Shown here: positions 43,020 to 53,370 of the stretch, piece after piece
Position numbering within the stretch: the first letter of the stretch is position 1
Layout of the letters: every line of letters starts with the position of its first letter
NCBI RefSeq assembly: GCF_003034845.1
Contig: NZ_PZKC01000002.1
Location: 248,001-312,000, forward strand
Source of the DNA: Pseudothauera lacus
GTDB lineage: Bacteria; Pseudomonadota; Gammaproteobacteria; Burkholderiales; Rhodocyclaceae
Direction of reading: 5' to 3'
DNA length: 64,000 bases
The notes under the pieces: model-generated
Seen by the model: only the letters and a program-made list of their open reading frames with translations
What the model was told of the DNA's origin: nothing
Database searches by the model: none
Program-made: the position numbers and the translations under genes

Positions 43020-43949
43020 ATGGCATTGACTGGAGTATTGCGTCCGGGCCACGTGCAGATGCGGGTGCTGGATCTGGAAGAAAGCGTCAAGTTCTACGGC
43101 GACGTACTCGGCCTCGTCGAGACCGGCCGTGATGCGCAGAACCGGGTCTATTTCAAGACCTGGGACGAACGTGACCACAACAGCTTCATCATCCGTCAGG
43201 CTGACAAGGCTGGCCTGGATTTCTACGCCTTCAAGGTCGACAGCAAGGCATCGCTCGACAAGTTCGAAGCCGATCTGCGCGCCTACGGCGTCAGCACCGA
43301 GCGCATTCCGGCCGGCGAAATGCTCGAAACCGGCGAGCGCGTGCGCTTCGAGATTCCCAGCGGGCACCTGATCGAGCTCTATGCCGAGAAGAAGGATGTC
43401 GGCAACGGCTTGCCCTACGTCAACCCGGAAGCCTGGACCGCACTGGCCGAGAAGGGCATTGCGCCGATCCGCATGGACCACATCCTGCTCTACGGACCTG
43501 ATATCGAGAAATCGCAGAAGATCTTCGAAGATGTGCTCGGCTTCTACCTGGTCGAGCATGTGGTGCTGGAAGACGATACGACCGATCTGGCCATCTGGCT
43601 GTCCTGCGCCACCAAGGCACACGACCTCGCCTTCGTTCGCCATCCTGAGCCGGGCAAGGTGCACCACGTCGCCTTCCAGCTCGAAAGCTGGGAGCGCGTG
43701 CTGCGGGCCGCCGACATCATGACCATGAACAAGGTCACCATCGACATGGGCCCCACCCGCCACGGCATTACCCGCGGCACCACCATCTATGCCTTCGATC
43801 CATCCGGCAACCGTTTCGAGACCTACTGCGGCGGCTACTCGTCCTACCCGGACTGGCAGCCGATCAAGTGGACCGTCGACGAAGTCGGTCGCGGCATCTT
43901 CTATCACGACCGCAAGCTCAACGACGCGTTCCTGTCGGTGGTGACCTGA
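43020..43949 (+). CDS. dmpB: Catechol 2,3-dioxygenase
   Basis: 309 residues, close to XylE/DmpB (307). The extradiol iron ligands are H154 (RMDH), H215 or H216 (KVHHVAF) and E267 (NRFETYCGG). The enzyme opens catechol to 2-hydroxymuconic semialdehyde. A strong ribosome site (AAGGAGGAGG) precedes the ATG, consistent with high expression. Confidence 0.97.
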   Translation: MALTGVLRPGHVQMRVLDLEESVKFYGDVLGLVETGRDAQNRVYFKTWDERDHNSFIIRQADKAGLDFYAFKVDSKASLDKFEADLRAYGVSTERIPAGEMLETGERVRFEIPSGHLIELYAEKKDVGNGLPYVNPEAWTALAEKGIAPIRMDHILLYGPDIEKSQKIFEDVLGFYLVEHVVLEDDTTDLAIWLSCATKAHDLAFVRHPEPGKVHHVAFQLESWERVLRAADIMTMNKVTIDMGPTRHGITRGTTIYAFDPSGNRFETYCGGYSSYPDWQPIKWTVDEVGRGIFYHDRKLNDAFLSVVT

Positions 43950-43952
43950 GCA

Positions 43953-44381
43953 ATGGAAGTCGCGTCGACAACGCCTGGCATTACCTGGGCAGCGGCCTCT
44001 GCTGCGGCGCAAGCCGCAGTACGCCACGCCGAGTCCAAGGGCTGGAAGATCAACGTTGCAGTGGTTGATCGCAGCGGCAGTCTGATGGCTTTCCTGCGCA
44101 TGCCGGGCGCCTTTCTGCATTCCATCGACCTGGCCATCGACAAGGCCTACACCTCAGCCAGCTTTGGTTTTCCGACCAAGGCGTGGATGGGCGCCGTCGG
44201 TCACGACGAGGGCATGAAGCTCGGTTTCTCCAGCCAGCCGCGCCTGATCGTCTTTGGCGGAGGCTTGCCGATAGGCATGGGCGACGACTGGATTGGCGGT
44301 ATCGGGGTTTCCGGCGCATCGGAAAGCGAAGACGAGGAATGCGCCAGGGCAGGACTGGTGGCCATCGGCCTCGCCGCATGA
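43953..44381 (+). CDS. GlcG/HbpS-family (DUF336) protein of the catechol operon
   Basis: 142 residues with AVRHAESKGWKINVAVVDRS and FLRMPGAFLHSIDLAIDKAY. A C-terminal GGGLPIG...GGIGVSGASESED completes the GlcG/HbpS fold. Members bind heme or small ligands; a homologue of this kind often sits in phenol and catechol operons. Its exact role is not established. It lies 3 bases after the dioxygenase. Confidence 0.85.
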   Translation: MEVASTTPGITWAAASAAAQAAVRHAESKGWKINVAVVDRSGSLMAFLRMPGAFLHSIDLAIDKAYTSASFGFPTKAWMGAVGHDEGMKLGFSSQPRLIVFGGGLPIGMGDDWIGGIGVSGASESEDEECARAGLVAIGLAA

Positions 44382-44402
44382 CAGTTCTGAATGAGGAGCA
44401 GC

Positions 44403-45857
44403 ATGAAGCAGATTGACAATTTCATCGACGGTGCCTACGTCGGCGGCAGTCGGCGCTTCGACAAGCGTTCGCCGTTGAACAACCACATCATTGCCAGTGT
44501 TGCCGAAGCGGGACGGTCCGAAGTCGATGCCGCCGTGCAGGCGGCCCGGGCTGCGTTGGCCGGGCCCTGGGGCAAGCTCGCCGTCAATGAGCGTGTCGAT
44601 CTGCTGTACGGCGTTGCCAACGAGATCAACCGCCGCTTCGACGAATTTCTTGAAGCGGAGTGCGCCGACACCGGCAAGCCGATGAGTCTGGCGCGGCACA
44701 TCGATATCCCGCGCGGCGCGGCCAATTTCAAGGTCTTTGCCGACACGGTGAAGAACGTGGCCAGCGAGTGCTTCGAGATGTCCACGCCGGATGGGCACGG
44801 TGCCATCAACTACGCCATCCGTCGGCCGGTCGGTGTGGTGGCGGTCGTCTGCCCGTGGAATCTGCCGCTGTTGCTGATGACCTGGAAGGTCGGTCCGGCG
44901 CTGGCCTGTGGCAATACGGTGGTGGTCAAGCCTTCCGAGGAAACGCCGCAGACGGCGACCCTGCTTGGTGAAGTCATGAACGCCGTTGGTGTGCCGAATG
45001 GCGTATACAACGTGGTGCACGGCTTTGGCCCCGATTCGGCGGGGGAATTCCTCACCACCCACCCCGGTGTCAACGCCATCACCTTCACCGGCGAAACCCG
45101 TACCGGCGCCGCCATCATGAAGGCCGCCGCCGAAGGTGCCCGCCCGGTTTCCCTGGAAATGGGGGGCAAGAACGCCGCCATCGTCTTTGCCGATTGCGAC
45201 TTCGACGCTGCCGTCGAGGGCACGCTGCGCTCCTGCTTCGCCAACTGCGGGCAGGTCTGCCTCGGCACCGAGCGCGTCTATGTCGAACGGCCGATCTTCG
45301 ACAAGTTCGTCGCAGCGCTGAAGAAGGGTGCGGAAAGCATGAAGCTCGGCGCGCCGGCGGATCCTACCACCGGCCTGGGGCCGCTGATTTCCCGCGAGCA
45401 CCAGGACAAGGTGCTTTCCTACTATGCCAAGGCCAGGGCCGAAGGCGCCACCATCGTCACCGGTGGCGGCGTACCGGACATGCCGGGCGATCTGGCTGAC
45501 GGCTGCTGGGTGCAGCCGACGATCTGGACCGGGCTGTCCGACGAAGCCTCGGTCTGCCGCGAAGAGGTATTCGGCCCCTGCTGCCATGTTGCGCCCTTCG
45601 ACAGCGAAGAAGAGGTCATTCGGCGCGCCAACGACAACGTCTATGGCCTGGCGACCGCCATCTGGACCACCGATCTGGCGCGGGCCCACCGTGTTGCCGG
45701 CAGGGTCGAGGTCGGCATTGCCTGGGTCAACAGCTGGTTCCTGCGTGATCTGCGTACCCCCTTCGGCGGTGCCAAGCAGTCCGGTATCGGCCGTGAAGGC
45801 GGCGTTCATTCACTGGAGTTCTACACCGAACTCAAGAACATCTGCATCAAGCTCTGA
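44403..45857 (+). CDS. dmpC: 2-Hydroxymuconic semialdehyde dehydrogenase
   Basis: 484 residues, as DmpC/XylG (486). Aldehyde dehydrogenase landmarks are CPWNLPLLLMTWKVGPALAC, FTGETRTGAAIM, LEMGGKNAAIVF (catalytic Glu) and CFANCGQVCLGTERV (nucleophile Cys). It oxidises the ring-cleavage aldehyde to 4-oxalocrotonate with NAD+. It represents the dehydrogenase branch; no hydrolase (dmpD) is present. Confidence 0.96.
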   Translation: MKQIDNFIDGAYVGGSRRFDKRSPLNNHIIASVAEAGRSEVDAAVQAARAALAGPWGKLAVNERVDLLYGVANEINRRFDEFLEAECADTGKPMSLARHIDIPRGAANFKVFADTVKNVASECFEMSTPDGHGAINYAIRRPVGVVAVVCPWNLPLLLMTWKVGPALACGNTVVVKPSEETPQTATLLGEVMNAVGVPNGVYNVVHGFGPDSAGEFLTTHPGVNAITFTGETRTGAAIMKAAAEGARPVSLEMGGKNAAIVFADCDFDAAVEGTLRSCFANCGQVCLGTERVYVERPIFDKFVAALKKGAESMKLGAPADPTTGLGPLISREHQDKVLSYYAKARAEGATIVTGGGVPDMPGDLADGCWVQPTIWTGLSDEASVCREEVFGPCCHVAPFDSEEEVIRRANDNVYGLATAIWTTDLARAHRVAGRVEVGIAWVNSWFLRDLRTPFGGAKQSGIGREGGVHSLEFYTELKNICIKL

Positions 45858-45859
45858 CC

Positions 45860-46642
45860 ATGGACAAGTCACTCATCCTCACTCTTGGCGACGAGCTCTT
45901 CGCGGCACTGACCTCCGGCCAGGCCGTCGAGCCGCTGACCACGCGCTTCCCGGATATCAGCGTCGACGACGCCTATCACATTCAGCAGCGCATGATCGCG
46001 CGCCGGCTGGAGCAGGGCGAACGGGTCGTCGGCAAGAAGATCGGTGTGACCAGCGCAGCGGTCATGAACCTGCTCGGTGTGCACCAGCCCGACTTCGGCT
46101 ACATGCTCGACAGCATGAGCTTCAGCGAAGGTGAGGCGGTGCCCATGGAGCGGCTGATCCAGCCCAAGGCCGAAGGCGAGATTGCCTTTGTCATGAAACG
46201 CGACCTGATGGGCCCGGGAATCACGGCTGCCGACGTGCTGGCTGCAACCGAAGGCGTCATCACCTGCTTCGAGATCGTCGACAGCCGCATCCGTGACTGG
46301 AAGATCAAGATCCAGGATACCGTCGCCGACAACGCTTCCTGCGGTGTCTTCGTGCTCGGTGACCGCCTGGTCGATCCGCGCCGCGTCGATCTGGCCACCT
46401 GCGGCATGGTCCTGGAAAAGAACGGCGAGATCGCCTGCACCGGCGCCGGGGCGGCCACGCTCGGCAATCCGGTCAACGCCGTCGTCTGGCTGGCCAACAT
46501 GCTCGGCACCCTGGGCATTCCCCTGAAGGCCGGCGAGATCGTGCTGTCCGGCTCCCTGGGGCCAATGATCCCGGTCCAGGCCGGCGACAACCTGCGTTGC
46601 ACCATCGGCGGCATCGGTGGCTGCTCGGTGCGCTTCATCTGA
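45860..46642 (+). CDS. dmpE: 2-Hydroxypenta-2,4-dienoate hydratase
   Basis: 260 residues with [20 protein letters not shown] and GYMLDSM, then [11 protein letters not shown] (metal-binding Glu) and FEIVDSRI. It hydrates the dienoate to 4-hydroxy-2-oxovalerate. It is a paralogue of the decarboxylase DmpH encoded further on; in Pseudomonas the two form a complex. It starts 2 bases after dmpC. Confidence 0.95.
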   Translation: MDKSLILTLGDELFAALTSGQAVEPLTTRFPDISVDDAYHIQQRMIARRLEQGERVVGKKIGVTSAAVMNLLGVHQPDFGYMLDSMSFSEGEAVPMERLIQPKAEGEIAFVMKRDLMGPGITAADVLAATEGVITCFEIVDSRIRDWKIKIQDTVADNASCGVFVLGDRLVDPRRVDLATCGMVLEKNGEIACTGAGAATLGNPVNAVVWLANMLGTLGIPLKAGEIVLSGSLGPMIPVQAGDNLRCTIGGIGGCSVRFI

Positions 46643-46661
46643 CTCCAGGCAAGGGAAGTTC

Positions 46662-47564
46662 ATGTCCAAGAAAATCAAGTGCGCACTGATCGGCCCCGGC
46701 AACATCGGCACCGACCTGCTTTACAAACTCAAGCGCAGTCCGCTCCTGGAACCGGTCTGGATGGTTGGCATCGACCCCAGCTCGGAAGGCCTGCAGCGGG
46801 CGCGCGAGCTCGGTCTGAAGACCACTGACCAGGGTGTCGACGGCTTGCTGCCGCACGTCGAAGCCGACGGCATCCAGATTGCCTTCGATGCCACTTCTGC
46901 CTACGTGCACGCCGAAAACTCGCGTCGGCTGAACGAGCGCGGGGTGATGATGATCGACCTCACGCCGGCGGCCATCGGCCCGTACTGCGTGCCGCCGGTC
47001 AATCTCCAGCAGCACATCGGTCAGCGCGAGATGAACGTCAATATGGTCACCTGCGGCGGTCAGGCGACCATTCCCATGATCTACGCGATTTCGCGCGTGC
47101 AGGCGGTGAAATACGGTGAGATCGTCGCCACCGTCTCGTCGAAATCGGCCGGTCCCGGCACGCGCAAGAATATCGACGAATTCACCCGTACCACCGCCAG
47201 CGCTGTCGAGAAGGTTGGCGGAGCAAAGCAGGGCAAGGCGATCATCATCATCAACCCGGCCGAACCGCCGCTGATCATGCGCGACACGGTCCACTGCCTG
47301 ACCGAGGAAACGCCCAAGGCACAGGAGATCATGGATTCGGTGCACGACATGATCAAGGAGGTGCAGAAGTACGTGCCCGGCTACCGCCTGGTCAACGGGC
47401 CGGTGATCGATGGCAACCGTGTCTCCGTCTTCCTGGAGGTGAAAGGCCTGGGCGATTTCCTGCCGACCTATGCCGGCAATCTGGACATCATGACGGCCGC
47501 CGCCGCCCGCACAGCGGAGATGTTTGCCGAAGAACTCATCAAGGGTGCAGTGACGCTCCAGTAA
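46662..47564 (+). CDS. dmpF: Acetaldehyde dehydrogenase (acylating)
   Basis: 300 residues from the ATG at 46662. NAD-binding motif [16 protein letters not shown] is followed by the catalytic cysteine in [14 protein letters not shown]. It converts acetaldehyde from DmpG to acetyl-CoA through a protein tunnel in the DmpFG complex. It precedes dmpG by 4 bases. Confidence 0.96.
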   Translation: MSKKIKCALIGPGNIGTDLLYKLKRSPLLEPVWMVGIDPSSEGLQRARELGLKTTDQGVDGLLPHVEADGIQIAFDATSAYVHAENSRRLNERGVMMIDLTPAAIGPYCVPPVNLQQHIGQREMNVNMVTCGGQATIPMIYAISRVQAVKYGEIVATVSSKSAGPGTRKNIDEFTRTTASAVEKVGGAKQGKAIIIINPAEPPLIMRDTVHCLTEETPKAQEIMDSVHDMIKEVQKYVPGYRLVNGPVIDGNRVSVFLEVKGLGDFLPTYAGNLDIMTAAAARTAEMFAEELIKGAVTLQ

Positions 47565-47568
47565 GGAA

Positions 47569-48606
47569 ATGACCATGAATCTGCACGGCAAGAAAATCAC
47601 CGTCCACGACATGACCCTGCGGGACGGCATGCACCCCAAGCGTCACCTGATGACCCTGGATCAGATGCGCAGCATCGCCACCGGCCTGGACGAAGCGGGT
47701 GTGCCGCTGATCGAAGTCACCCACGGCGATGGTCTGGGGGGGTCTTCGGTGAACTACGGTTTCCCGGCGCACACCGATCAGGAATATCTGTCCACCGTCA
47801 TTCCCTTGATGAAGCAAGCCAGGATCTCGGCCCTGCTGCTGCCCGGGATCGGCACCGTCGACCACCTCAGGATGGCGCACGAACTGGGGGTGCGCACGAT
47901 ACGCGTGGCTACCCATTGCACCGAGGCCGACGTCTCCGAACAGCACATCACCCTGGCCCGCAAGATGGACATGGACACCGTCGGCTTCCTGATGATGAGC
48001 CACATGGCCTCTGCCGAACGACTGGTCAAGGAAGCGCGCTTGATGGAAGCCTATGGCGCCAACTGCATCTACGTCACCGACTCGGCCGGCCACATGCTGC
48101 CGGGCGATGTCAGGGAGAAGCTCGGCGCCGTGCGTGCCGCCCTGAAGCCGGAGACCGAGCTGGGTTTCCACGGCCATCACAACCTGGCCATGGGGGTTGC
48201 CAACTCCATTGCCGCTGTCGAGGCCGGTGCCGTGCGCATCGATGCCGCCGCCGCCGGTCTGGGGGCGGGGGCCGGCAATACGCCGATGGAAGTGTTTGTC
48301 GCCGTATGCGACATGATGGGTATCGAGACCGGTGTCGATGTCGCCAGGATTCAGGATGTGGCGGAAGACCGCGTGGTGCCGATCATGGATCACCCGATCC
48401 GCATCGACCGCGATGCGCTGACGCTGGGGTATGCCGGCGTCTATTCCTCCTTCCTGCTGTTCGCCAAGCGGGCAGAGAAGAAGTACGGCATTTCGGCGCG
48501 CGACCTGCTGGTCGAACTGGGCAAACGCGGCATGGTCGGCGGCCAGGAGGACATGATCGAGGATGCGGCGCTGACCATGGCCAAAGAAAGGGGGATAAGC
48601 GCATGA
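47569..48606 (+). CDS. dmpG: 4-Hydroxy-2-oxovalerate aldolase
   Basis: 345 residues. HMGL-type barrel: [15 protein letters not shown] binds the metal, and [16 protein letters not shown] supplies the metal histidines. It splits hydroxyoxovalerate to pyruvate and acetaldehyde and channels the latter to DmpF. The start could be 47569 or the ATG 6 bases later. Its stop overlaps the start of dmpH (ATGA). Confidence 0.96.
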   Translation: MTMNLHGKKITVHDMTLRDGMHPKRHLMTLDQMRSIATGLDEAGVPLIEVTHGDGLGGSSVNYGFPAHTDQEYLSTVIPLMKQARISALLLPGIGTVDHLRMAHELGVRTIRVATHCTEADVSEQHITLARKMDMDTVGFLMMSHMASAERLVKEARLMEAYGANCIYVTDSAGHMLPGDVREKLGAVRAALKPETELGFHGHHNLAMGVANSIAAVEAGAVRIDAAAAGLGAGAGNTPMEVFVAVCDMMGIETGVDVARIQDVAEDRVVPIMDHPIRIDRDALTLGYAGVYSSFLLFAKRAEKKYGISARDLLVELGKRGMVGGQEDMIEDAALTMAKERGISA

Positions 48607-49391
48607 AACTTGATCAGGCCAGCATCCTGCAACTCGCCGAACACCTGGAAGACTGCGAGCTCGAAGCACGGGATACGCTCAAGGTCACCGACCAGCATCC
48701 GGACATGGACTGGGACGACGCCTACGCCATCCAGGACGAGATCCGCCGCCGCAAGCTGGCCCGTGGGGCCCGCATCGTCGGCCTCAAGGCCGGCCTCACC
48801 TCGCACGCCAAGATGAAGCAGATGGGCGTCGAGTCACCGGTTTTCGGTTTTCTCGCCGACACCTTTGTCGTGCCGGATGGCGGTGAGGTGAGGATGGATG
48901 AATTGATCCACCCCAAGGTCGAACCGGAGATCTGTTTCGTCACCAAGGCGCCCTTGCGCGGCCCCGGTTGCCACATTGCCGCCGTTCTGGCGGCGACCGA
49001 TTTCGTCATGGCCGGTATCGAAATCATCGATTCCCGCTACCGCGACTTCAAGTTCGACCTGAAGAGTGTCGTTGCCGACAACTGCTCATCCTCACGCTTT
49101 GTCGTGGGTGGCCGTATCGCTGATCCTGCCGATGTCGACCTGCGCACCCTGGGCGTGGTCATGGAGAGGAACGGCCAGCTCATCGGCCTCGGCGCCGGCG
49201 CTGCCGTCCTTGGTCACCCGGCTGCCGCCGTGGCCATGCTGGCCAACCATCTGGGTGCGCGTGGCGAGGAGATTCCGGCGGGCAGCCTGATCCTGTCCGG
49301 TGGCATTACCGAAGCCGTCGCCGTCGAACGCGGCGACCACGTCAACCTGAGAATTCAGGATCTGGGCTCGGTCGGCTGCAAGTTCATCTAA
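48603..49391 (+). CDS. dmpH: 4-Oxalocrotonate decarboxylase
   Basis: 262 residues with [20 protein letters not shown] and GFLADTFV, then [13 protein letters not shown] (metal Glu) and [13 protein letters not shown]. It decarboxylates 2-oxo-3-hexenedioate to hydroxypentadienoate and is homologous to DmpE. Translationally coupled to dmpG. Confidence 0.95.
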   Translation: MKLDQASILQLAEHLEDCELEARDTLKVTDQHPDMDWDDAYAIQDEIRRRKLARGARIVGLKAGLTSHAKMKQMGVESPVFGFLADTFVVPDGGEVRMDELIHPKVEPEICFVTKAPLRGPGCHIAAVLAATDFVMAGIEIIDSRYRDFKFDLKSVVADNCSSSRFVVGGRIADPADVDLRTLGVVMERNGQLIGLGAGAAVLGHPAAAVAMLANHLGARGEEIPAGSLILSGGITEAVAVERGDHVNLRIQDLGSVGCKFI

Positions 49392-49401
49392 GGAGATTAT
49401 C

Positions 49402-49593
49402 GTGCCCATTGCCCAGATCTACCTGCTGGAAGGGCGTACCGACGAGCAGAAGCGCGCGGTCATCGAGAAGGTGACGCGTGCTTTGCAGGAAGCTGTCGAT
49501 GCGCCGGCTGAGAACATCCGCATCTGGATCCATGAAATACCGAAGACGAACTGGGGGATCGCAGGCGTCACCGCAGCGGATCTGAACCGCTGA
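49402..49593 (+). CDS. dmpI: 4-Oxalocrotonate tautomerase
   Basis: 63 residues from a GTG with AAGGAG upstream. After Met removal, Pro1 is the catalytic base (PIAQIYLLEGRTDEQK); Arg in EGRT and Arg in IRIWIHEI bind the substrate. It isomerises the enol and keto forms of oxalocrotonate. It is the last gene of the operon. Confidence 0.95.
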   Translation: MPIAQIYLLEGRTDEQKRAVIEKVTRALQEAVDAPAENIRIWIHEIPKTNWGIAGVTAADLNR

Positions 49594-49673
49594 CGGCCAG
49601 CAGGAGAGGCCTCCCGTCAGGGGGCAGGCCGTCCGCCCGCTGAGTGCGGGTGCGGCGGGTTATCATCGCGGCC

Positions 49674-52600
49674 ATGAGTGACGCCGCGCCTCTCGATGTC
49701 TTCACCTGCCCGCTCGACGGCATCCGCCTCATCGAGGCCTCCGCCGGTACCGGCAAGACCTGGAGCATCTGCGCGCTCTATCTGCGCCTGCTGATCGAGC
49801 GCGAGCTCGACATCGAGCGCGTGCTGGTGGTCACCTTCACGCGCGCCGCTACCGCCGAGCTGTCGGCGCGCATCCGCGAGCGCATCGTGGACACCCTGCG
49901 CGTGCTCGATGGCGGCGCGTGCGGCACCGACCCCTTCGTGCCCGACCTGCTCGCCGCCGCGGCACGTGCCGGCCAGACGCCGGCCGCCTTGCAGGCCCGC
50001 CTGCGCCACGCCCTGCAGGTTTTCGACGAAGCGGCGATCTTCACCATCCACGGCTTCTGCCAGCGTGTGCTGGCCGACACTCCGTTCGCCGCCGCGCTGC
50101 CCTATGCGCTCGAACTGGTCGAGGACGACAGCGCGCTGCGTCGCGAGGTCGCCGAGGACTTCTGGCGCCGCCGCGTCGCCGGTGCCGCGCTGCCGGCCCT
50201 GCTGGCTCGCGAGCTGGGCGCGCGCGGCGACTGTCCGCAGCGCTGGGCGGGCGTGCTGCAGCGCTACATGGCGCGCCCATGCGCACAGGCACTGTGGGAT
50301 GCGGTGCCGGCGGACGCTCTGGAGCGTGCGACGGTGGACCTGGAGGAGGCCTGGGCGGCGCTGCCCGCGGCGGCTGTTGACGAGGCTGTGGCGGCACTGG
50401 CGGCCCCCGCGGTGAAGCTGCACCGCAGCACCTACAAGCCGGAAGCCATCCTTGCCGCGGCCCGTCAGTGGCGGGCGTGGCTGGCCAGTGGCGATCCCGC
50501 CGCGCCCCTGCCGCCGGCGCGCGAACGCAAGCTCCAGCTGCTTGCCGCGAGCATGCTGGCGGAGAAATCTACCGGCGGCGCGGCCCCGCCCGCGCATCCC
50601 TTCTTTGCTGCCGCGCAAACCCTGCTCACCGCCCGCGAGGCCTGCGAAGAGGCCGTGCACGGCGCGCGCCAGCAACTGCTGCGCGCCTTTGTCGACGAGG
50701 CCGCCGCTGACCTGCGCGCGCGCAAGCTCAGCCGCCGCCAGATTGCCTTCGACGACATCCTGTGGAACGCCCGCGAGGCCCTCAGCGACGGCGCCCGGCC
50801 GTGGCTCGCCGCCGACCTGCACGCGCGTTATCCGGTGGCCCTGATCGATGAATTCCAGGATACCGATCCGCTTCAACTGGAGATTTTCTCCAGCATCTAC
50901 CAGCGTCCTGCGGCGCGTGGCACGCTGTTCCTGGTCGGTGACCCCAAGCAGGCCATCTACAGCTTCCGCAGCGCCGACCTGTTCACCTATCTGCAGGCCC
51001 GCAGCGAGGCCGATGCGCGTTACGCGCTGGCCCACAACCAGCGTTCGGCGCCCGCGCTGATCGACGCCTGCAACCGCCTCTTCGCCGCCAACCCGGCGCT
51101 TTTCATGCTCCCCGGCCTGGACTACGTGCGCGTCGCTCCGGGCAGCCGGCAACGTCCGCCGCTGACCGATGCAGGCAGCAGCGACGGCGCCGCACTGCGG
51201 CTGTGGCAGCTTCCGCCGGCGGCCGATGACCCCGAACGCCGCCTCAGCCGGGCGCAGGCGCTTGAACGCGGCGCCGCCGCCAGCGCCGCGGAGATCGCCC
51301 GTCTGCTGGACGGCGCCGGGCGCGGCGAAGTGCGCATCGGCGAGCGCGCGCTGCTGCCGCAGGACATCGCCGTGCTGGTGCGCAGCCACCGCCAGGGCGC
51401 GCTGATGCGCCGCGCCCTCGGCGCGCTGGGGGTGGGCAGCGTCGAACTGGCGCAGGCCAGCGTCTATCTCAGCGCCGAGGCCGAAGAGCTCGAACGCGTC
51501 CTGCTGGCGATCGCCGAGCCGGGGCGCGCACCGCGTGTGCTCGCCGCCCTCGCCACCGTCGCCATGGGGCGCGATGCCGCCACCCTGGCGGCACTGGCTG
51601 CCGACGAGCGCCGCCTGCCGGAGGAGCTGGCGCGCTTTGCGCGCTGGCGCGAGATCTGGCTGAGCCGCGGTTTTGCCGTCATGCTGCGGCGCTGGATGGT
51701 GGACGACGGCGTTGCAGCGCGCCTGCTCGGCAGCGCCGATGGCGAGCGCCGCCTGACCAATCTCATGCATCTGGCCGAGCTGTTGCAGCAGGACGCCGGC
51801 AGTGCCGCACCGGAAGCCCTGCTGCGCACCCTGGCGGCGCGGCGTGGCGGCGAAGGCGGCGGCGAGGCCGCCCAACTGCGCCTCGAATCCGACCGCAATC
51901 TCGTCCACATCGTCACCATCCACCGCGCCAAGGGGCTGGAGTACGGCGTGGTGTTCTGCCCCTTCCTGTTCGACGGCCACGTGCGGCGTGAGGGCGACGA
52001 GGGGCTGCGTGCCTGGCATGGCGAGGACGGCCGCCTGTTCCTCGATGCCCGCCGCCAGCTCGATGACGATGAGGCACAGGCGGTGGCCGCGCGCATCCGC
52101 CTCGAAAGCGCTGCCGAGGATCTGCGCCTGATCTACGTTGCGCTGACCCGCGCGGTGTATCGCTGCTACCTGGTCGTGGGTTGCTACGGCCGTCAGCACG
52201 GGCGCGGTTACAGCCACAGCGAGAGCACGCGCAGCCTGCTCAACTGGATGGTCGCCGGTAGCGGCTGCGCGCCGGGGGCGTGGTTCGACGGCAGGCCTGC
52301 GGTGGCCGACATCGAGGCCGCCTGGCAGGCGCTGGCAGGCGCGGCGGACAGCGCCGGCGCGCCCGCGATCAGCATCGCCACGCTGCCCGCCGGCAACACC
52401 GTGGCACTGCCGCCGGCGTTCGTCGGTGCGGCGCAGCCGGAGGCCCTGGTGCCGCCGCCGCTGCCGGCAGGGTGGCGCATCGGCAGTTTCAGCGCGCTGA
52501 TCTTCGGCGCCAGCCACGAACAGGCCGCGCGCGACCACGACGCCCATGCCGGCACGGAGGTGGCGCTGCGCGACGACGCCGGGGCGCAGCCGGAGGCCAG

Positions 52601-53363
52601 CGACATCCTGCGCTTTCCGCGCGGCCCGGCCGCTGGCGACTGCATCCATGCGGTGTTCGAGCGCCTCGTGTTCACCGCGCCGGAGAGCCGCGCGGGTGCC
52701 ATTGCGCGCGCCCTCGCAGAGCATCCGCAGAGCCTTGCCGGCGTCTCCGAAACCGAGGCCGGACCCCGCCTGCAGGCCATGCTGGCAGGCATGGTGGATG
52801 ACGTGCTGGCCGCCGAGATCGTCCCCGGCCTGCGCCTTGGCAGCGTGCCGGCAACGCGCTGCAGCGTCGAGCTGGGCTTCCACCTGCCGGCCCCGCAGCT
52901 CGATGCGGCGGCCCTCAACGCCTGGCTGGCTACGCACGGCTACGACATGCCGCAGCTGAGCTTTGCGGCGCTGTCGGGCTACCTGAAGGGCTATATCGAT
53001 CTGGTCTTCGAACATGACGGGCGCTACTGGGTGGCGGACTGGAAGTCCAACCATCTCGGCGATCGAGTCGAAGACTACGCTGCGCCCGCCCTCGATGCGG
53101 CGATGCGTGCCCACGGCTACCATCTCCAGCACCTCATCTACACCCTCGCCGTGCACCGCCACCTGCGCCGCGCGCTGCCGGACTACGACTATGAGCGCGA
53201 TTTCGGCGGCGTGCTCTACCTCTTCGTGCGCGGCGTGCGCCCGCACTGGCGCGTCGATGGCGCCGCCGCCGGGGTCTGGCGTCACCGCCCGGCGGCGGCG
53301 GTGATCGCCGCCTTCGATGCCCTCGTCGGCGCGGTCTCCACGCCCGTTGCCGACGCCGTCTGA
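49674..53363 (+). CDS. recB: Exodeoxyribonuclease V beta subunit RecB
   Basis: 1229 residues from the ATG at 49674; an in-frame GTG 30 bases upstream is possible. UvrD-type helicase motifs are [11 protein letters not shown] (Walker A), [16 protein letters not shown] (Walker B) and [20 protein letters not shown]. The C-terminal nuclease has [20 protein letters not shown] and DWKSN. RecB is the 3'-5' helicase and nuclease of RecBCD. It is followed by recD; recC is not within the window. Confidence 0.96.
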   Translation: MSDAAPLDVFTCPLDGIRLIEASAGTGKTWSICALYLRLLIERELDIERVLVVTFTRAATAELSARIRERIVDTLRVLDGGACGTDPFVPDLLAAAARAGQTPAALQARLRHALQVFDEAAIFTIHGFCQRVLADTPFAAALPYALELVEDDSALRREVAEDFWRRRVAGAALPALLARELGARGDCPQRWAGVLQRYMARPCAQALWDAVPADALERATVDLEEAWAALPAAAVDEAVAALAAPAVKLHRSTYKPEAILAAARQWRAWLASGDPAAPLPPARERKLQLLAASMLAEKSTGGAAPPAHPFFAAAQTLLTAREACEEAVHGARQQLLRAFVDEAAADLRARKLSRRQIAFDDILWNAREALSDGARPWLAADLHARYPVALIDEFQDTDPLQLEIFSSIYQRPAARGTLFLVGDPKQAIYSFRSADLFTYLQARSEADARYALAHNQRSAPALIDACNRLFAANPALFMLPGLDYVRVAPGSRQRPPLTDAGSSDGAALRLWQLPPAADDPERRLSRAQALERGAAASAAEIARLLDGAGRGEVRIGERALLPQDIAVLVRSHRQGALMRRALGALGVGSVELAQASVYLSAEAEELERVLLAIAEPGRAPRVLAALATVAMGRDAATLAALAADERRLPEELARFARWREIWLSRGFAVMLRRWMVDDGVAARLLGSADGERRLTNLMHLAELLQQDAGSAAPEALLRTLAARRGGEGGGEAAQLRLESDRNLVHIVTIHRAKGLEYGVVFCPFLFDGHVRREGDEGLRAWHGEDGRLFLDARRQLDDDEAQAVAARIRLESAAEDLRLIYVALTRAVYRCYLVVGCYGRQHGRGYSHSESTRSLLNWMVAGSGCAPGAWFDGRPAVADIEAAWQALAGAADSAGAPAISIATLPAGNTVALPPAFVGAAQPEALVPPPLPAGWRIGSFSALIFGASHEQAARDHDAHAGTEVALRDDAGAQPEASDILRFPRGPAAGDCIHAVFERLVFTAPESRAGAIARALAEHPQSLAGVSETEAGPRLQAMLAGMVDDVLAAEIVPGLRLGSVPATRCSVELGFHLPAPQLDAAALNAWLATHGYDMPQLSFAALSGYLKGYIDLVFEHDGRYWVADWKSNHLGDRVEDYAAPALDAAMRAHGYHLQHLIYTLAVHRHLRRALPDYDYERDFGGVLYLFVRGVRPHWRVDGAAAGVWRHRPAAAVIAAFDALVGAVSTPVADAV

Positions 53364-53370
53364 GCCCGCG

